Shown piece after piece: positions 8,470-16,682 of a stretch of 64,000 nucleotides of DNA. Each line of letters opens with the position of its first letter. Position 1 is the stretch's first letter. Position numbers and translations under genes: made by a program. The stretch spans positions 1-64,000 of the forward strand of contig CALGJQ010000031.1 of the NCBI GenBank assembly GCA_937928545.1, written 5' to 3'. The notes beneath the pieces are model-generated. The model saw only the letters and a list, made by a program, of their open reading frames with translations, did no database searches and was not told where the DNA came from. Source of the DNA: an uncultured Verrucomicrobiales bacterium (GTDB lineage: Bacteria > Verrucomicrobiota > Verrucomicrobiia > Verrucomicrobiales > Akkermansiaceae).

Positions 8470-9681
8470 ATGATTTCCTTGCGACCTCTTCCCGCCCTCA
8501 CGCTTTCTCTCTGCGCTCTGCTCAACTCCTGTTGCGATCAAAAGCCCTACCCCTTTCTCGAAAAAGAAGAGGTCCAGCTCCCAGCTGAAGAAGCCGCCCC
8601 ACTCTCCACCGGCTCGCTCAACATCATCCCCGGAGACCTCCCCGACAAAGCCGCCACCTTCCTCCCCGTTACCGAAAAAATCTTCGCCCTCCTCAAAGAT
8701 CCCCCAGAAGGCGAGCTCAAACCCTACACCGAAACCATTCCCAAATCCGGTGATGCTCAGATCGAAATGCTCCCCATCCCCGGTGGAGAATTCACCCTCG
8801 GCTCACCCGCCAGTGAAGCCGACCGCTCTGATGACGAAGGTCCCCAGCGCAAAATCAAAATCGAGCCCTTCTGGATGGCCTCCACCGAGATCACTTGGAA
8901 GGCCTACCAAGCCTTCATGGAAAACGGCAAAAACCGCAACAAGGATGGCACCCTCGACCTCGATGGCAACAAGCTCAACCCTGAGCCTCCATTCCAAAGT
9001 AACCCCGAACTCCTCGACGCCATCTCTCAACCTACCCCGCCCTACATGCCCATGCACAATGGCATGGCTGACCAAGCAGGCTACGCCGAGCAATACCCCG
9101 CCGTCGCCATGACCCAACACGCCGCCTCCAAATTCTGCGAATGGCTCAGCGCCCAAACCGGTCACTACTACCGCCTCCCCACCGAAGCCGAGTGGGAATA
9201 CGCCTGCCGCGCCGGCACCACCACCGCTTACTCCTTCGGCGATGACCCCTCACAGCTCGACGACTACGCGTGGCATTACGAAAACTCCGATGGCTCCTAC
9301 CAAGCCGTCGGCACCAAAAAGCCCAACCCCTGGGGCCTCTTCGACATGCACGGCAATGCCCGCGAATGGACCATCGACGCCTACGTCGCATCCTACGAAA
9401 AACACCCCGATGGCAGCACCAACCCCTTCGCCCTCTCCCCCAAGCGCTACCCTCGCGTCACCCGCGGCGGCGATTGGGATGATGACCCCCAAGACCTCCG
9501 CTCCGCTGCTCGTGGACCCTCATCTCAAAGCTGGAAAAACACCGACCCCCAAGACCCCAAATCCATCTGGTATCACACCGACAAATGGGGCCTCGGCTTC
9601 CGCATCATCCGCCCTGCCAAAAACCCCACCCTCGATGAAATGCACCTCCTCTGGAACACCGGCCCCGGCGAACGATTCTAA
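8470..9681 (+). CDS. Lipoprotein-like formylglycine-generating-enzyme (SUMF1) domain protein
   Basis: A 403-residue protein. The N-terminus has a signal peptide ending LLNSCC, a probable lipobox. The domain from about residue 95 to the end is FGE-sulfatase type: MLPIPGGEFTLGSPASEADR, ending DDEGPQ; YRLPTEAEWEYACRAGTTTA; NPWGLFDMHGNAREW; TRGGDWDDDPQDLRSAARG; GLGFRIIRP. True sulfatase-activating enzymes bind copper through two cysteines near RGGS...C....C; here that segment has no Cys, so oxidase activity is unlikely and a binding or structural role is more probable. No sulfatase gene is nearby. Confidence 0.85.
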   Translation: MISLRPLPALTLSLCALLNSCCDQKPYPFLEKEEVQLPAEEAAPLSTGSLNIIPGDLPDKAATFLPVTEKIFALLKDPPEGELKPYTETIPKSGDAQIEMLPIPGGEFTLGSPASEADRSDDEGPQRKIKIEPFWMASTEITWKAYQAFMENGKNRNKDGTLDLDGNKLNPEPPFQSNPELLDAISQPTPPYMPMHNGMADQAGYAEQYPAVAMTQHAASKFCEWLSAQTGHYYRLPTEAEWEYACRAGTTTAYSFGDDPSQLDDYAWHYENSDGSYQAVGTKKPNPWGLFDMHGNAREWTIDAYVASYEKHPDGSTNPFALSPKRYPRVTRGGDWDDDPQDLRSAARGPSSQSWKNTDPQDPKSIWYHTDKWGLGFRIIRPAKNPTLDEMHLLWNTGPGERF

Positions 9682-9696
9682 CAAACCTCCCCTCAA

Positions 9697-9717
9697 GGAG
9701 CGCGGGCGTCCCGCCCG
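9697..9717 (+). repeat. Short palindromic dispersed element
   Basis: GGAGCGCGGGCGTCCCGCCC folds as CGGGCG-TCC-CGCCCG (9703-9717). It lies in the 100-bp gap between two genes and resembles the pair of elements at 1719-1826 in its GGAGnGCGG start and C-rich return arm. It is probably a non-coding dispersed repeat; a terminator is unlikely because no T-run follows. Confidence 0.45.
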
Positions 9718-9781
9718 TTTCACAACCAAAGCGAGAAAAGAACGATTTATCTAAAACCTTCCCTCTCAAAGTCACAGATCA

Positions 9782-12673
9782 ATGTCGCGCAAGAATCTCA
9801 TCACTCTCTGCTTGGCACTTTTAGCTCTCCTAATTCTCTTTTTTCTCCCCAAATCTGATTCAGGAACCACCGAATCAGAGGTTTCCACATCCACCAAAAA
9901 CTCTCGTTCTCCCTCAAAACCCACCCGCCAAGAGGAACCTAGACTCTCGGAGTTTCTCGCTCCCGTCGCCGAAGGAATTCGCCCCCACCCCCTCCTCCTC
10001 CAAGACGCCCTCGACAATGGTCTTCGGTATCAAATTCTAACCCAACCGAATCCCGAGCAGCAGATTTCGCTCAGGCTCGTTCTCGATGTTGGCTCTTTCA
10101 TGGAAGACGATCACGAACGCGGGATTGCGCACTTTCTCGAACACCTCGTCTTCAACGGCACTGCTCACTTCCCTCAAGGAAGATCCATGGAAGAATTCCA
10201 ACGCCTTGGCCTCAAGACAGGTCAACACGCCAACGCAAGAACCGGCTTCGAGCATACCGTTTACCAACTCGACCTCCCCGATGACTCTCCGGATTCATTC
10301 AACTCGGCCCTCCAATTTTTTCGAGATACCTTCGATGGGCTTCTCCTCCTGGAAAAAGAAATCGAAGCAGAACGAGGCGTCGTCCTCGAAGAACTCAATC
10401 TTCGAGCCAAAAAATCTGACCGGTTTTTTGATCAAATGAAGCTTCTCGTTCCAAGCACCCTCCTGGCCACGCGAAGCCCGATTGGAATCCCTGAAACGAT
10501 CTCTCGTTTCTCCCGCGCAGACTTCACCCGCTTCCATCAAAAATGGTATACCCCCAACCGTGGCACTCTCATTATTACCGGAGATCTTGATCCAGCCAAA
10601 ACCGAGGATCTCATCCATCAACACTTCGGCTCCCTGCCATGGCGCGAGCGAGGTCCTGATCCCAGATTCGACACGCTTCCACTGAGCGACAGCATCATTG
10701 GCGATGTTCAGCTCAGGGCTACAACAGGTCGCATCTCACTCCGAGCCACCGCCCCTCTTCCTGAATATAAAACAACACCCGCTGGATTTCGCAGGGCTCT
10801 CCTCGAAGAACTCATCGATGAAATGACCTCAATTCGTTGGCAAAACATCATTCAATCAGGGGCCCAATTTAGCTCTCAATTGCACACAGGCAGCTACAAC
10901 ATTAATCATTTCGCTCAAATCAACTCCTGTGATCTCAGCTTTGATCAAGACAACTACGACCTCGATTTCTTTCTCTCAGAGTGGAACCGTCTCCTCCAAA
11001 ACGGCTTCCTTCAATCCGAACTGGATCAGGCCAGCAAAAACCTCACTTTCACCTACCTCAAGAGGGTCGAAGAACTCGAAACACACTCAGCTGCCACTCT
11101 CGCCGATCGCTTAGTCACCGCTCACCGCGAACGTGCCACCTTCACTTCTCCTCTCGATGATCTCGTCCGCGTCCAACTCTCGCTTCGTTCCATTCAGCTC
11201 GCAGAATGCCACGACCTCTTCGAATCAAAATGGAAAAATCAGCCCATTCTAATTCAGCAAAATCTCTCCAGCCAAAACAGCAACGTAGATCAAACAATCA
11301 AAACTTTTCTCCTCAAGCAGTCCCTCGACTTTCCACCACGAAAGGAATCACCGTCAAAAAAATTCAATTACCAACCCACCGGAAAAAAAAGCCACCTCGT
11401 TTCACAAAAGGAATACCCCAAACTCAAACTCACCCAACTCACTCTCAGCAACGGAGTGTATGTGAACCTACGCCCCACTCAAAACGCCTCAAATTTAGTT
11501 CATCTCCGCCTCACCTTTGGACAGGGTGCCCACTCCATACCCATCCACCAACCGGCACTCAAGACTCTCGCTCGTTACAGCTATCAGGATTTGGGAATCA
11601 AGGGATTTGAGAAACTCGAATTGGAGAAATCCCTCCGAACCCACCTCGTTGATTGGAACTATCATCTCAACCTCGATCACCACCTCTTATCTGGAACCTG
11701 CTCGCAAGACTCACTCCTCACCCAATGCCAACTTCTCCACGCCTTTCTCATCGAGCCGGGTTGGCTCACCGATACACGGTCAGACTATTCCCGCAACTCC
11801 ACGGCACGTCTTGCAAAATATCTCCGCCTCAGGACAAACACCCTTTCCGGATACTGGAGAACGCATCGCTATGATTTCCTCACTAATTCAGATTCCCGCT
11901 TCCGCCAACCTACTGTCGATGAAATCATCTCAACCAAGAATCGCGACCTCCAGAACTGGCTCAAAGACGACCTCCTCAAACATCCCCTAGAACTCACTCT
12001 CACTGGCGATTTTGAAGTCGATGACGTCGTCGATACCATTCAAGAAACCTTCGGCCGCCTTCCCCCAAGGGACCTAAATTTCCCTCCATTGAAAAACCCA
12101 CTCGCCTTCTTTACCGCATCACCACAGGAGCTACCAAAAATCGGCCAAGAAGGGTCACGGGCCTTTGTCTCCTTCCTCTTTCATACTCCCGGAGTAAAAA
12201 ATTCTTCGATTCTGAAAGCACAACTCACCCTTCTAAAAGACGTCTTCAAAAACAGAGTGAGAACCCACATTCGAGAAAAACTCGGCTTGTCCTATGCTCC
12301 AAATGTCACCTTCACCAAGCATGATCATCTTGGCGACCTCAACCACTTCAGCGCCACCGTTCCCACCTCCGTCGAACAGGTTCCTCAAGTGAGAAAAGCA
12401 ATGATCGAAGTATTCGAGTCCTTTCTCACAGACCTCATCACCGCAGACGAACTGGAGCGCGCTAGGCTCCCGATCCTAAAATGGAAGCCCCTTCAATCAT
12501 CTTCACCTTCCTACTGGGCAGAAACACTTAAATGCGCCAGCCGACAAGAAAACCTGATTGAGGATTTAGGTAACGAAGAAGAAACCTACCTGAAAATCAC
12601 TCCCAAAGATCTCCAAAAGCTCTCGATCCAAATCATCCCTAATGGCGCGCGCGAATTCACCCTCACTCGATAA
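9782..12673 (+). CDS. Exported M16 family zinc metallopeptidase (pitrilysin/PqqL type)
   Basis: A 963-residue protein with an N-terminal membrane or signal segment (LITLCLALLALLILFFLP). The first M16 domain carries the inverted zinc motif HFLEH at 117-121, with the third ligand Glu197 in EAERGVVLEEL, the expected spacing. Further M16 features are HANARTGFEHTVYQLDLP, a second domain pair from about residue 200 (FHQKWYTPNRGTLIITGDLD), and an inactive C-terminal half without HxxEH (about 560-960, including KLTQLTLSNGVYVNLRPTQN and REKLGLSYAP). These proteases degrade peptides in the periplasm. It stands as a single gene. The precise substrate is unknown. Confidence 0.92.
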   Translation: MSRKNLITLCLALLALLILFFLPKSDSGTTESEVSTSTKNSRSPSKPTRQEEPRLSEFLAPVAEGIRPHPLLLQDALDNGLRYQILTQPNPEQQISLRLVLDVGSFMEDDHERGIAHFLEHLVFNGTAHFPQGRSMEEFQRLGLKTGQHANARTGFEHTVYQLDLPDDSPDSFNSALQFFRDTFDGLLLLEKEIEAERGVVLEELNLRAKKSDRFFDQMKLLVPSTLLATRSPIGIPETISRFSRADFTRFHQKWYTPNRGTLIITGDLDPAKTEDLIHQHFGSLPWRERGPDPRFDTLPLSDSIIGDVQLRATTGRISLRATAPLPEYKTTPAGFRRALLEELIDEMTSIRWQNIIQSGAQFSSQLHTGSYNINHFAQINSCDLSFDQDNYDLDFFLSEWNRLLQNGFLQSELDQASKNLTFTYLKRVEELETHSAATLADRLVTAHRERATFTSPLDDLVRVQLSLRSIQLAECHDLFESKWKNQPILIQQNLSSQNSNVDQTIKTFLLKQSLDFPPRKESPSKKFNYQPTGKKSHLVSQKEYPKLKLTQLTLSNGVYVNLRPTQNASNLVHLRLTFGQGAHSIPIHQPALKTLARYSYQDLGIKGFEKLELEKSLRTHLVDWNYHLNLDHHLLSGTCSQDSLLTQCQLLHAFLIEPGWLTDTRSDYSRNSTARLAKYLRLRTNTLSGYWRTHRYDFLTNSDSRFRQPTVDEIISTKNRDLQNWLKDDLLKHPLELTLTGDFEVDDVVDTIQETFGRLPPRDLNFPPLKNPLAFFTASPQELPKIGQEGSRAFVSFLFHTPGVKNSSILKAQLTLLKDVFKNRVRTHIREKLGLSYAPNVTFTKHDHLGDLNHFSATVPTSVEQVPQVRKAMIEVFESFLTDLITADELERARLPILKWKPLQSSSPSYWAETLKCASRQENLIEDLGNEEETYLKITPKDLQKLSIQIIPNGAREFTLTR

Positions 12674-12871
12674 TTCTGCAAATGAATTTCATCCGTCATC
12701 TGATGGATGAGGACAAATTCACAAGCCCTCGAAAGGAAGCAAATCAACAAGATCTCCGCCCCAAGCCACAAAACAATCACACATTTCTTTATCTTAAACC
12801 TCTCGATTTTAGAAGCGAGATTTGCTCCCAACTTCTGGACATCGTCCGATTAAGTGGTAAATAAAACCTGC

Positions 12872-14263
12872 ATGAAAAAATTCATCCTCACCCTTACATC
12901 CACCGCCCTTCTGGCATCCTCCGGGTTCGCCGCTGAGGCCCAACATCCCAATCACGGGGCCAAAGAAAAAACTGAGCAAGCGGTCCCTGAGCAACTCAAA
13001 AAACGAATCGAAGCAGCCGTAAAACGTGGCGACATCACTCGTGACCAAGCGAACCAAAAATACGCTGAAATTAAAAAGCGTGGCGGTAGAAACGCTCGGA
13101 AGCAGCCCGCAGATAGAGCGACCCAAAAAAAACGGAGAGACTCCCTCAAGCCCATCCTCGACGAACTCGTCTCAACCAAAAAGATCACCGGTAAAGAAGC
13201 CGCCCGCATCATGCGAGCAGCCTTGAGCCACCAGACTGCCCCTCATCCTAAAGAAGAGGCCAACGAGCCTGCTGCTGATAAAAAAGCGCAGCCAAAAAAA
13301 GAGGACAAGAATGCCCACACGGAGAAAGAGCAGCCCAAAAAGGACCAAGCCCCTGCCAAAGAGGTGGCCCCCCGTGCCGTCAAGGATCCCGCGAAGCCCC
13401 AGCCTTTGATGGCCACCAAGCTTTCAGAGTCAGCAGACAAAAATGCTAAGCCCGCAAAAGCTGACAAGCCCGCAAAAGCTGACAAACCTGCAAAAGCTGA
13501 AAAGCCAGCCAAAGCCGACAAGCCCGCAAAAGCAGACAAGCCCGCAAAAGCAGACAAGCCCGCAAAAGCAGACAAGCCCGCAAAAGCAGACAAGCCAGCC
13601 AAAGCAGACAAGCCTGCAAAAGCAGACAAGCCTGCAAAAGCCGACAAGAAGCCTGCTCCTGCCGATAAGAAATGCGACAAGCCATGCGAGGGAGACAAAA
13701 ATGCTGCTAAGGATAACGAAAAGTGCGACGCCTGCGGAAATGATTGCAAGTGTCAGAATATCGAAAAAATGGTCGATGAGCTCGAACATGTCATCGACGA
13801 GGCCAAGAAAGAGCTGAAATCTCTCCAAGAAGCGAAAGCTCACCTCTTAAAAGAGCACCAGGCTCAGCAAAAGAATCACGAAGCCCATCAAGTCGCTCTC
13901 AAAAAGGCCCAAGCCGTACACCGCGAAAAGATGGAAAAAGAAAAAGCGGAACTCCTGAAAATGGTTCAGAAAGAAAGAGACGAAGCCAAGGCTGCTCAAT
14001 TAAAGAAAGCCAAAGAGGCTGCTGAAAAAGAAGCCGCAAAAATGAAGGCCGAAGCCAAAAAGCGTCACGAAGAAGCCAAAGCCAAGCAAGAGGCACACCG
14101 CAAGCACGCGATGGAAGAAAGCAAGAAGCTCGAAGAACTTCGCAAGAAAGCCGAAGAAAAAGCTCAAGAGCTCATGAAGAAGCACGAAGAAACTGAAAAA
14201 CTCAAAAAGGAACTCGAGAAAAAGAAGCAAGAGATCGAGAAAAAGGAGAAGGCTACTAAATAG
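12872..14263 (+). CDS. Exported Lys/Ala/Pro-repeat protein with Cys cluster and coiled coil
   Basis: A 463-residue protein starting MKKFILTLTSTALLASSGFA (signal peptide); a GTG 18 bases upstream would add six residues and is less likely. Order: helical segment with ERIEAAVKRGDITRDQANQK-like helix pairs to about residue 120; acidic/basic linker; eleven tandem six-residue repeats KPAKAD; a Cys-rich patch with six cysteines (KKCDKPCEG, then KCDACGNDCKCQN); then about 150 residues of strongly predicted coiled coil made of Lys/Glu/Ala. No enzyme motif is present. It may bridge periplasmic structures or bind polyanions; the function is unknown. A strong terminator follows. Confidence 0.7.
   Translation: MKKFILTLTSTALLASSGFAAEAQHPNHGAKEKTEQAVPEQLKKRIEAAVKRGDITRDQANQKYAEIKKRGGRNARKQPADRATQKKRRDSLKPILDELVSTKKITGKEAARIMRAALSHQTAPHPKEEANEPAADKKAQPKKEDKNAHTEKEQPKKDQAPAKEVAPRAVKDPAKPQPLMATKLSESADKNAKPAKADKPAKADKPAKAEKPAKADKPAKADKPAKADKPAKADKPAKADKPAKADKPAKADKPAKADKKPAPADKKCDKPCEGDKNAAKDNEKCDACGNDCKCQNIEKMVDELEHVIDEAKKELKSLQEAKAHLLKEHQAQQKNHEAHQVALKKAQAVHREKMEKEKAELLKMVQKERDEAKAAQLKKAKEAAEKEAAKMKAEAKKRHEEAKAKQEAHRKHAMEESKKLEELRKKAEEKAQELMKKHEETEKLKKELEKKKQEIEKKEKATK
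13448..13645 (+). repeat. Eleven tandem 18-bp repeats coding KPAKAD
   Basis: Eleven consecutive 18-base units of the form AAGCCCGCAAAAGCAGAC, several identical and others differing at wobble positions, within the gene 12872-14263. Four units in a row (5-8) are identical, which suggests recent expansion by slippage or unequal recombination. The frame is preserved because the unit is a multiple of three. Confidence 0.9.
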
Positions 14264-14286
14264 CCCCTCCCCTATCTTAACCTTTC

Positions 14287-14326
14287 AAAAAGCCATCTCC
14301 GCAGCAAACGCGGGGGTGGCTTTTTT
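14287..14326. terminator. Bidirectional rho-independent terminator
   Basis: A hairpin with arms AAAAAGCCA and TGGCTTTTTT, plus the inner pairing CCGC/GCGG around an AGCAAAC loop. A T-run follows on the plus strand (end of the repeat-protein gene) and, because the left arm starts with an A-run, also on the minus strand. It overlaps the stop codon of the convergent OlsB-like gene. Confidence 0.8.
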
Positions 14327-15248
14327 AGTCCCTCATCTCCGCCGCAAAGCGAGCCTGCCCCTCTTTCCCCATGTACTTTTTAAGCAACATTTGCGGTGCC
14401 TCCCTCAGATCAACCAAAACGATCGCATCTAAGCAATCCCCAAACTTCGGGTCATAGGCAAAGTCTAACAAACTCGCATTGAGCTTAAAATACTGCCGAA
14501 GCAGCACCGGAACCCCTTTCCCATCCGACTCATGGCTTGCCACTTCAGCCGAAACTTCCTCAATACTTGTAAGCCCACGACTACGATCCTCCGCATGATT
14601 CTTAAAGGGCAACAAGGCACGCATCGCTGCACTCCATTTCCCGTCCGTTTTCGTCCGACGCAGAAAGCGCACAATCATATCCTGCGAGATCGAAGTGTAA
14701 TCGTCACTGATCGTCACCGCCCCGAAGAGCTTATGATAGCGAGGATAACGAGCCACGAAATGTCCTATCCCCTTCCACAAGCCCAGCAAAGGATGAAGAG
14801 ACCGTTGGTAGTCTGGACGCACCCACGAGCGACCTAACTCCAATGCTGGATTCAAATAATCAAGCAAGGGCTGATCGCACTCACACAGCGATCCGGTATA
14901 AAGCCCCTTGAAACCATGCTCCGCAAAAACAAGGTCCGTCCGGGCAATCCGGTATCCCCCAGCAACACGATGCTTCTCTCGATCCCATAGAAAAAGGTGC
15001 GAGTAATATTCGTCGTAGTGATCCAGATCTCGCGCTTTTCCAACCCCCACTCCGACCGCCCGAAAGGTCACCTCACGGAGGCGACCAATCTCAAGGAGCA
15101 CATTGGGAATTGCCCCCGCCGGTGCCAAATAGACATCAAAGGGCCCTTGCTGCGCCAGCGGACCTGAGTCCAGTCCGGCAATATCCTCGAGGAGTTCCGC
15201 AGCTGAAATCTCTTCAGCAATTTCTTCTAGTGAATTCTCAATCATCAT
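14325..15248 (-). CDS. OlsB-like N-acyltransferase (GNAT fold), putative ornithine-lipid synthesis
   Basis: A 307-residue protein of the OlsB/hemolysin acetyltransferase type. Features: LREVTFRAVGVGVGK and DLDHYDEYYSHLFLWDREKH (about 56-92), VAGGYRI, LELGRSWVRPDYQR, and the C-terminal half GVPVLLRQYFKLNASLLDFA followed by DPKFGDCLDAIVLVDL. OlsB transfers a 3-hydroxyacyl group from acyl-ACP to the ornithine amine, giving lyso-ornithine lipid. An OlsA-like acyltransferase sits two genes upstream on the same strand, which strengthens the reading. It could instead act on another amine. Confidence 0.8.
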   Translation of the reverse strand: MMIENSLEEIAEEISAAELLEDIAGLDSGPLAQQGPFDVYLAPAGAIPNVLLEIGRLREVTFRAVGVGVGKARDLDHYDEYYSHLFLWDREKHRVAGGYRIARTDLVFAEHGFKGLYTGSLCECDQPLLDYLNPALELGRSWVRPDYQRSLHPLLGLWKGIGHFVARYPRYHKLFGAVTISDDYTSISQDMIVRFLRRTKTDGKWSAAMRALLPFKNHAEDRSRGLTSIEEVSAEVASHESDGKGVPVLLRQYFKLNASLLDFAYDPKFGDCLDAIVLVDLREAPQMLLKKYMGKEGQARFAAEMRD

Positions 15249-15326
15249 TGTCTTGGTTATTTCACAAGCAAGGCTAGTCGCTTTGGTGAAGTTGAGTTCA
15301 TCGAAAGAAATAGTGCCAAAATTAAT

Positions 15327-15839
15327 CTAGTCGATACTCGCCAACTGACGGTGACGCAAGGTTGAAGGCGCGATTCCAAAGCCCTCTTCCATCGAAATCC
15401 CGCGCTCACGACACATCCCATTCATCATCGCAAAGTGATGCACCGTATGACTCACTAAAAACTGAAGCTCCCGCCCAAGGGTCGACTGATGCCACCCTTG
15501 GTCCGCTCCTCCACAGTCCATTTGAACCAACACTTCCGTCCTCGAATCAAGCTCGGCCGATTTTAACAAACCATCTCGAAGACGAGTCAGCTCGCTGAGC
15601 GCGCATTCCGTCGAGCATTCCAAATCAGGATCTCGTTCCCGATGATCGTAGTCGATCTTAAGCAAGGGCAGCCCCCGCAAATAAGAAGCATAATGATCCA
15701 GACAATGCCGGAGATGTTGCCCCAGAGAAGATTCGAAAACCTTCCCATCGGGATCAGCGTAATCATGATCTTCTAAGCCAGTGAGCAGGCGCCCAGCCTG
15801 ATCGAGGAAATGCAAGTTAGCGCGAATGAGACTCTCCAT
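15327..15839 (-). CDS. DinB-like four-helix protein
   Basis: A 170-residue helical protein with histidines placed as in the DinB/YfiT superfamily: HLRHCLDHYASYL in the second helix (about 42-54) and FLVSHTVHHFAMMNG in the third long helix (about 127-141), which would form a three-His metal site. Members include metal-dependent thiol-transferases and hydrolases, but most are uncharacterised. It lies between the OlsA-like and OlsB-like genes on the same strand, so it may be cotranscribed with them. The substrate is unknown. Confidence 0.7.
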   Translation of the reverse strand: MESLIRANLHFLDQAGRLLTGLEDHDYADPDGKVFESSLGQHLRHCLDHYASYLRGLPLLKIDYDHRERDPDLECSTECALSELTRLRDGLLKSAELDSRTEVLVQMDCGGADQGWHQSTLGRELQFLVSHTVHHFAMMNGMCRERGISMEEGFGIAPSTLRHRQLASID

Positions 15840-15878
15840 TTATCTGAAATTTTGTATTAGGAGGCGCAAAGGGTCGAA

Positions 15879-16682
15879 CTAATTCCCCAAATCTGAGAGC
15901 AATTCCAAACGCCTCCTCAACCAAGGCCCTGCCTCCTCTCCCATCGCCTTCAATTCCTCACTCTCAAAGGGATCACCGGCACGCCCAACAATTTCTTTCC
16001 CTTTCATTTTCGCCAATCCCGTCGGAATCAAGGCCATCCTCACAAAACCCGAAAGACGCGAAAGAAAAGTAATCGCAGGAGGTGGATTCCCAAAAAACCA
16101 CAGTGGAACCACCGTCGCATTCATCCGCTGTAGCAACTTTACCACCTGTTCACTCCATACCGGATCACGCATCCGATCTCCCTGCCACCATGCCACTCGC
16201 CCCGCTGGAAAGATCCCCAACGCCCCCCCCTTCCGCACATGCTTGAACATCGCTCGGAGACTCGCGACATTCTCCGCCGCCTGATCTGAGTCCAAAATCG
16301 AAACCGGAAAAACAAACGGATCCAGTCCTTCCAAAAGAGTTGTCTCCCGATTCGCCAAAGCTTTGAAAGCTGGCCGAATCTTCGTCATCGCCGCCATCAA
16401 AGCCAGCGCATCAGCCCCACCATGCGAATGATTACACACCACCACCACCGGCCCACTCTTAGGAACCTTTTCCTCCAAGCCAATCATGCGAATTTTCAAC
16501 TCCAAGCGTTTCGCCACCCCCACCATCGGATTGTCATCACCCACTGCCTCCGCAAAAGCCCTCCGAATCTTGGGATAGCCAAGCACCCTCTCCAAAAACA
16601 GCGCCACCCCTTCATGCTTCGCCAAAAACGGCACATACCTTCGCACGTCCGCAAATTGCTCCGCTGGCTCCTTAGAATTCAT
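15879..16682 (-). CDS. OlsA/PlsC-like lysophospholipid acyltransferase
   Basis: A 267-residue protein starting MNSKEPAEQF. This start overlaps the upstream gene's stop by 11 bases and was preferred to a TTG 45 bases upstream. The acyltransferase box is NHSHGGADAL (His85, Asp91; the HX5D form common in OlsA/hemolysin-type enzymes) and the second block is GIFPAGRVAWW (about 157-167), like FPxGxxS/A blocks in the family. OlsA acylates lyso-ornithine lipid, while PlsC acylates lysophosphatidate. The OlsB-like gene downstream favours the first. It is membrane-associated, and the C-terminal part is hydrophobic (PLWFFGNPPPAITFLS). Confidence 0.8.
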   Translation of the reverse strand: MNSKEPAEQFADVRRYVPFLAKHEGVALFLERVLGYPKIRRAFAEAVGDDNPMVGVAKRLELKIRMIGLEEKVPKSGPVVVVCNHSHGGADALALMAAMTKIRPAFKALANRETTLLEGLDPFVFPVSILDSDQAAENVASLRAMFKHVRKGGALGIFPAGRVAWWQGDRMRDPVWSEQVVKLLQRMNATVVPLWFFGNPPPAITFLSRLSGFVRMALIPTGLAKMKGKEIVGRAGDPFESEELKAMGEEAGPWLRRRLELLSDLGN

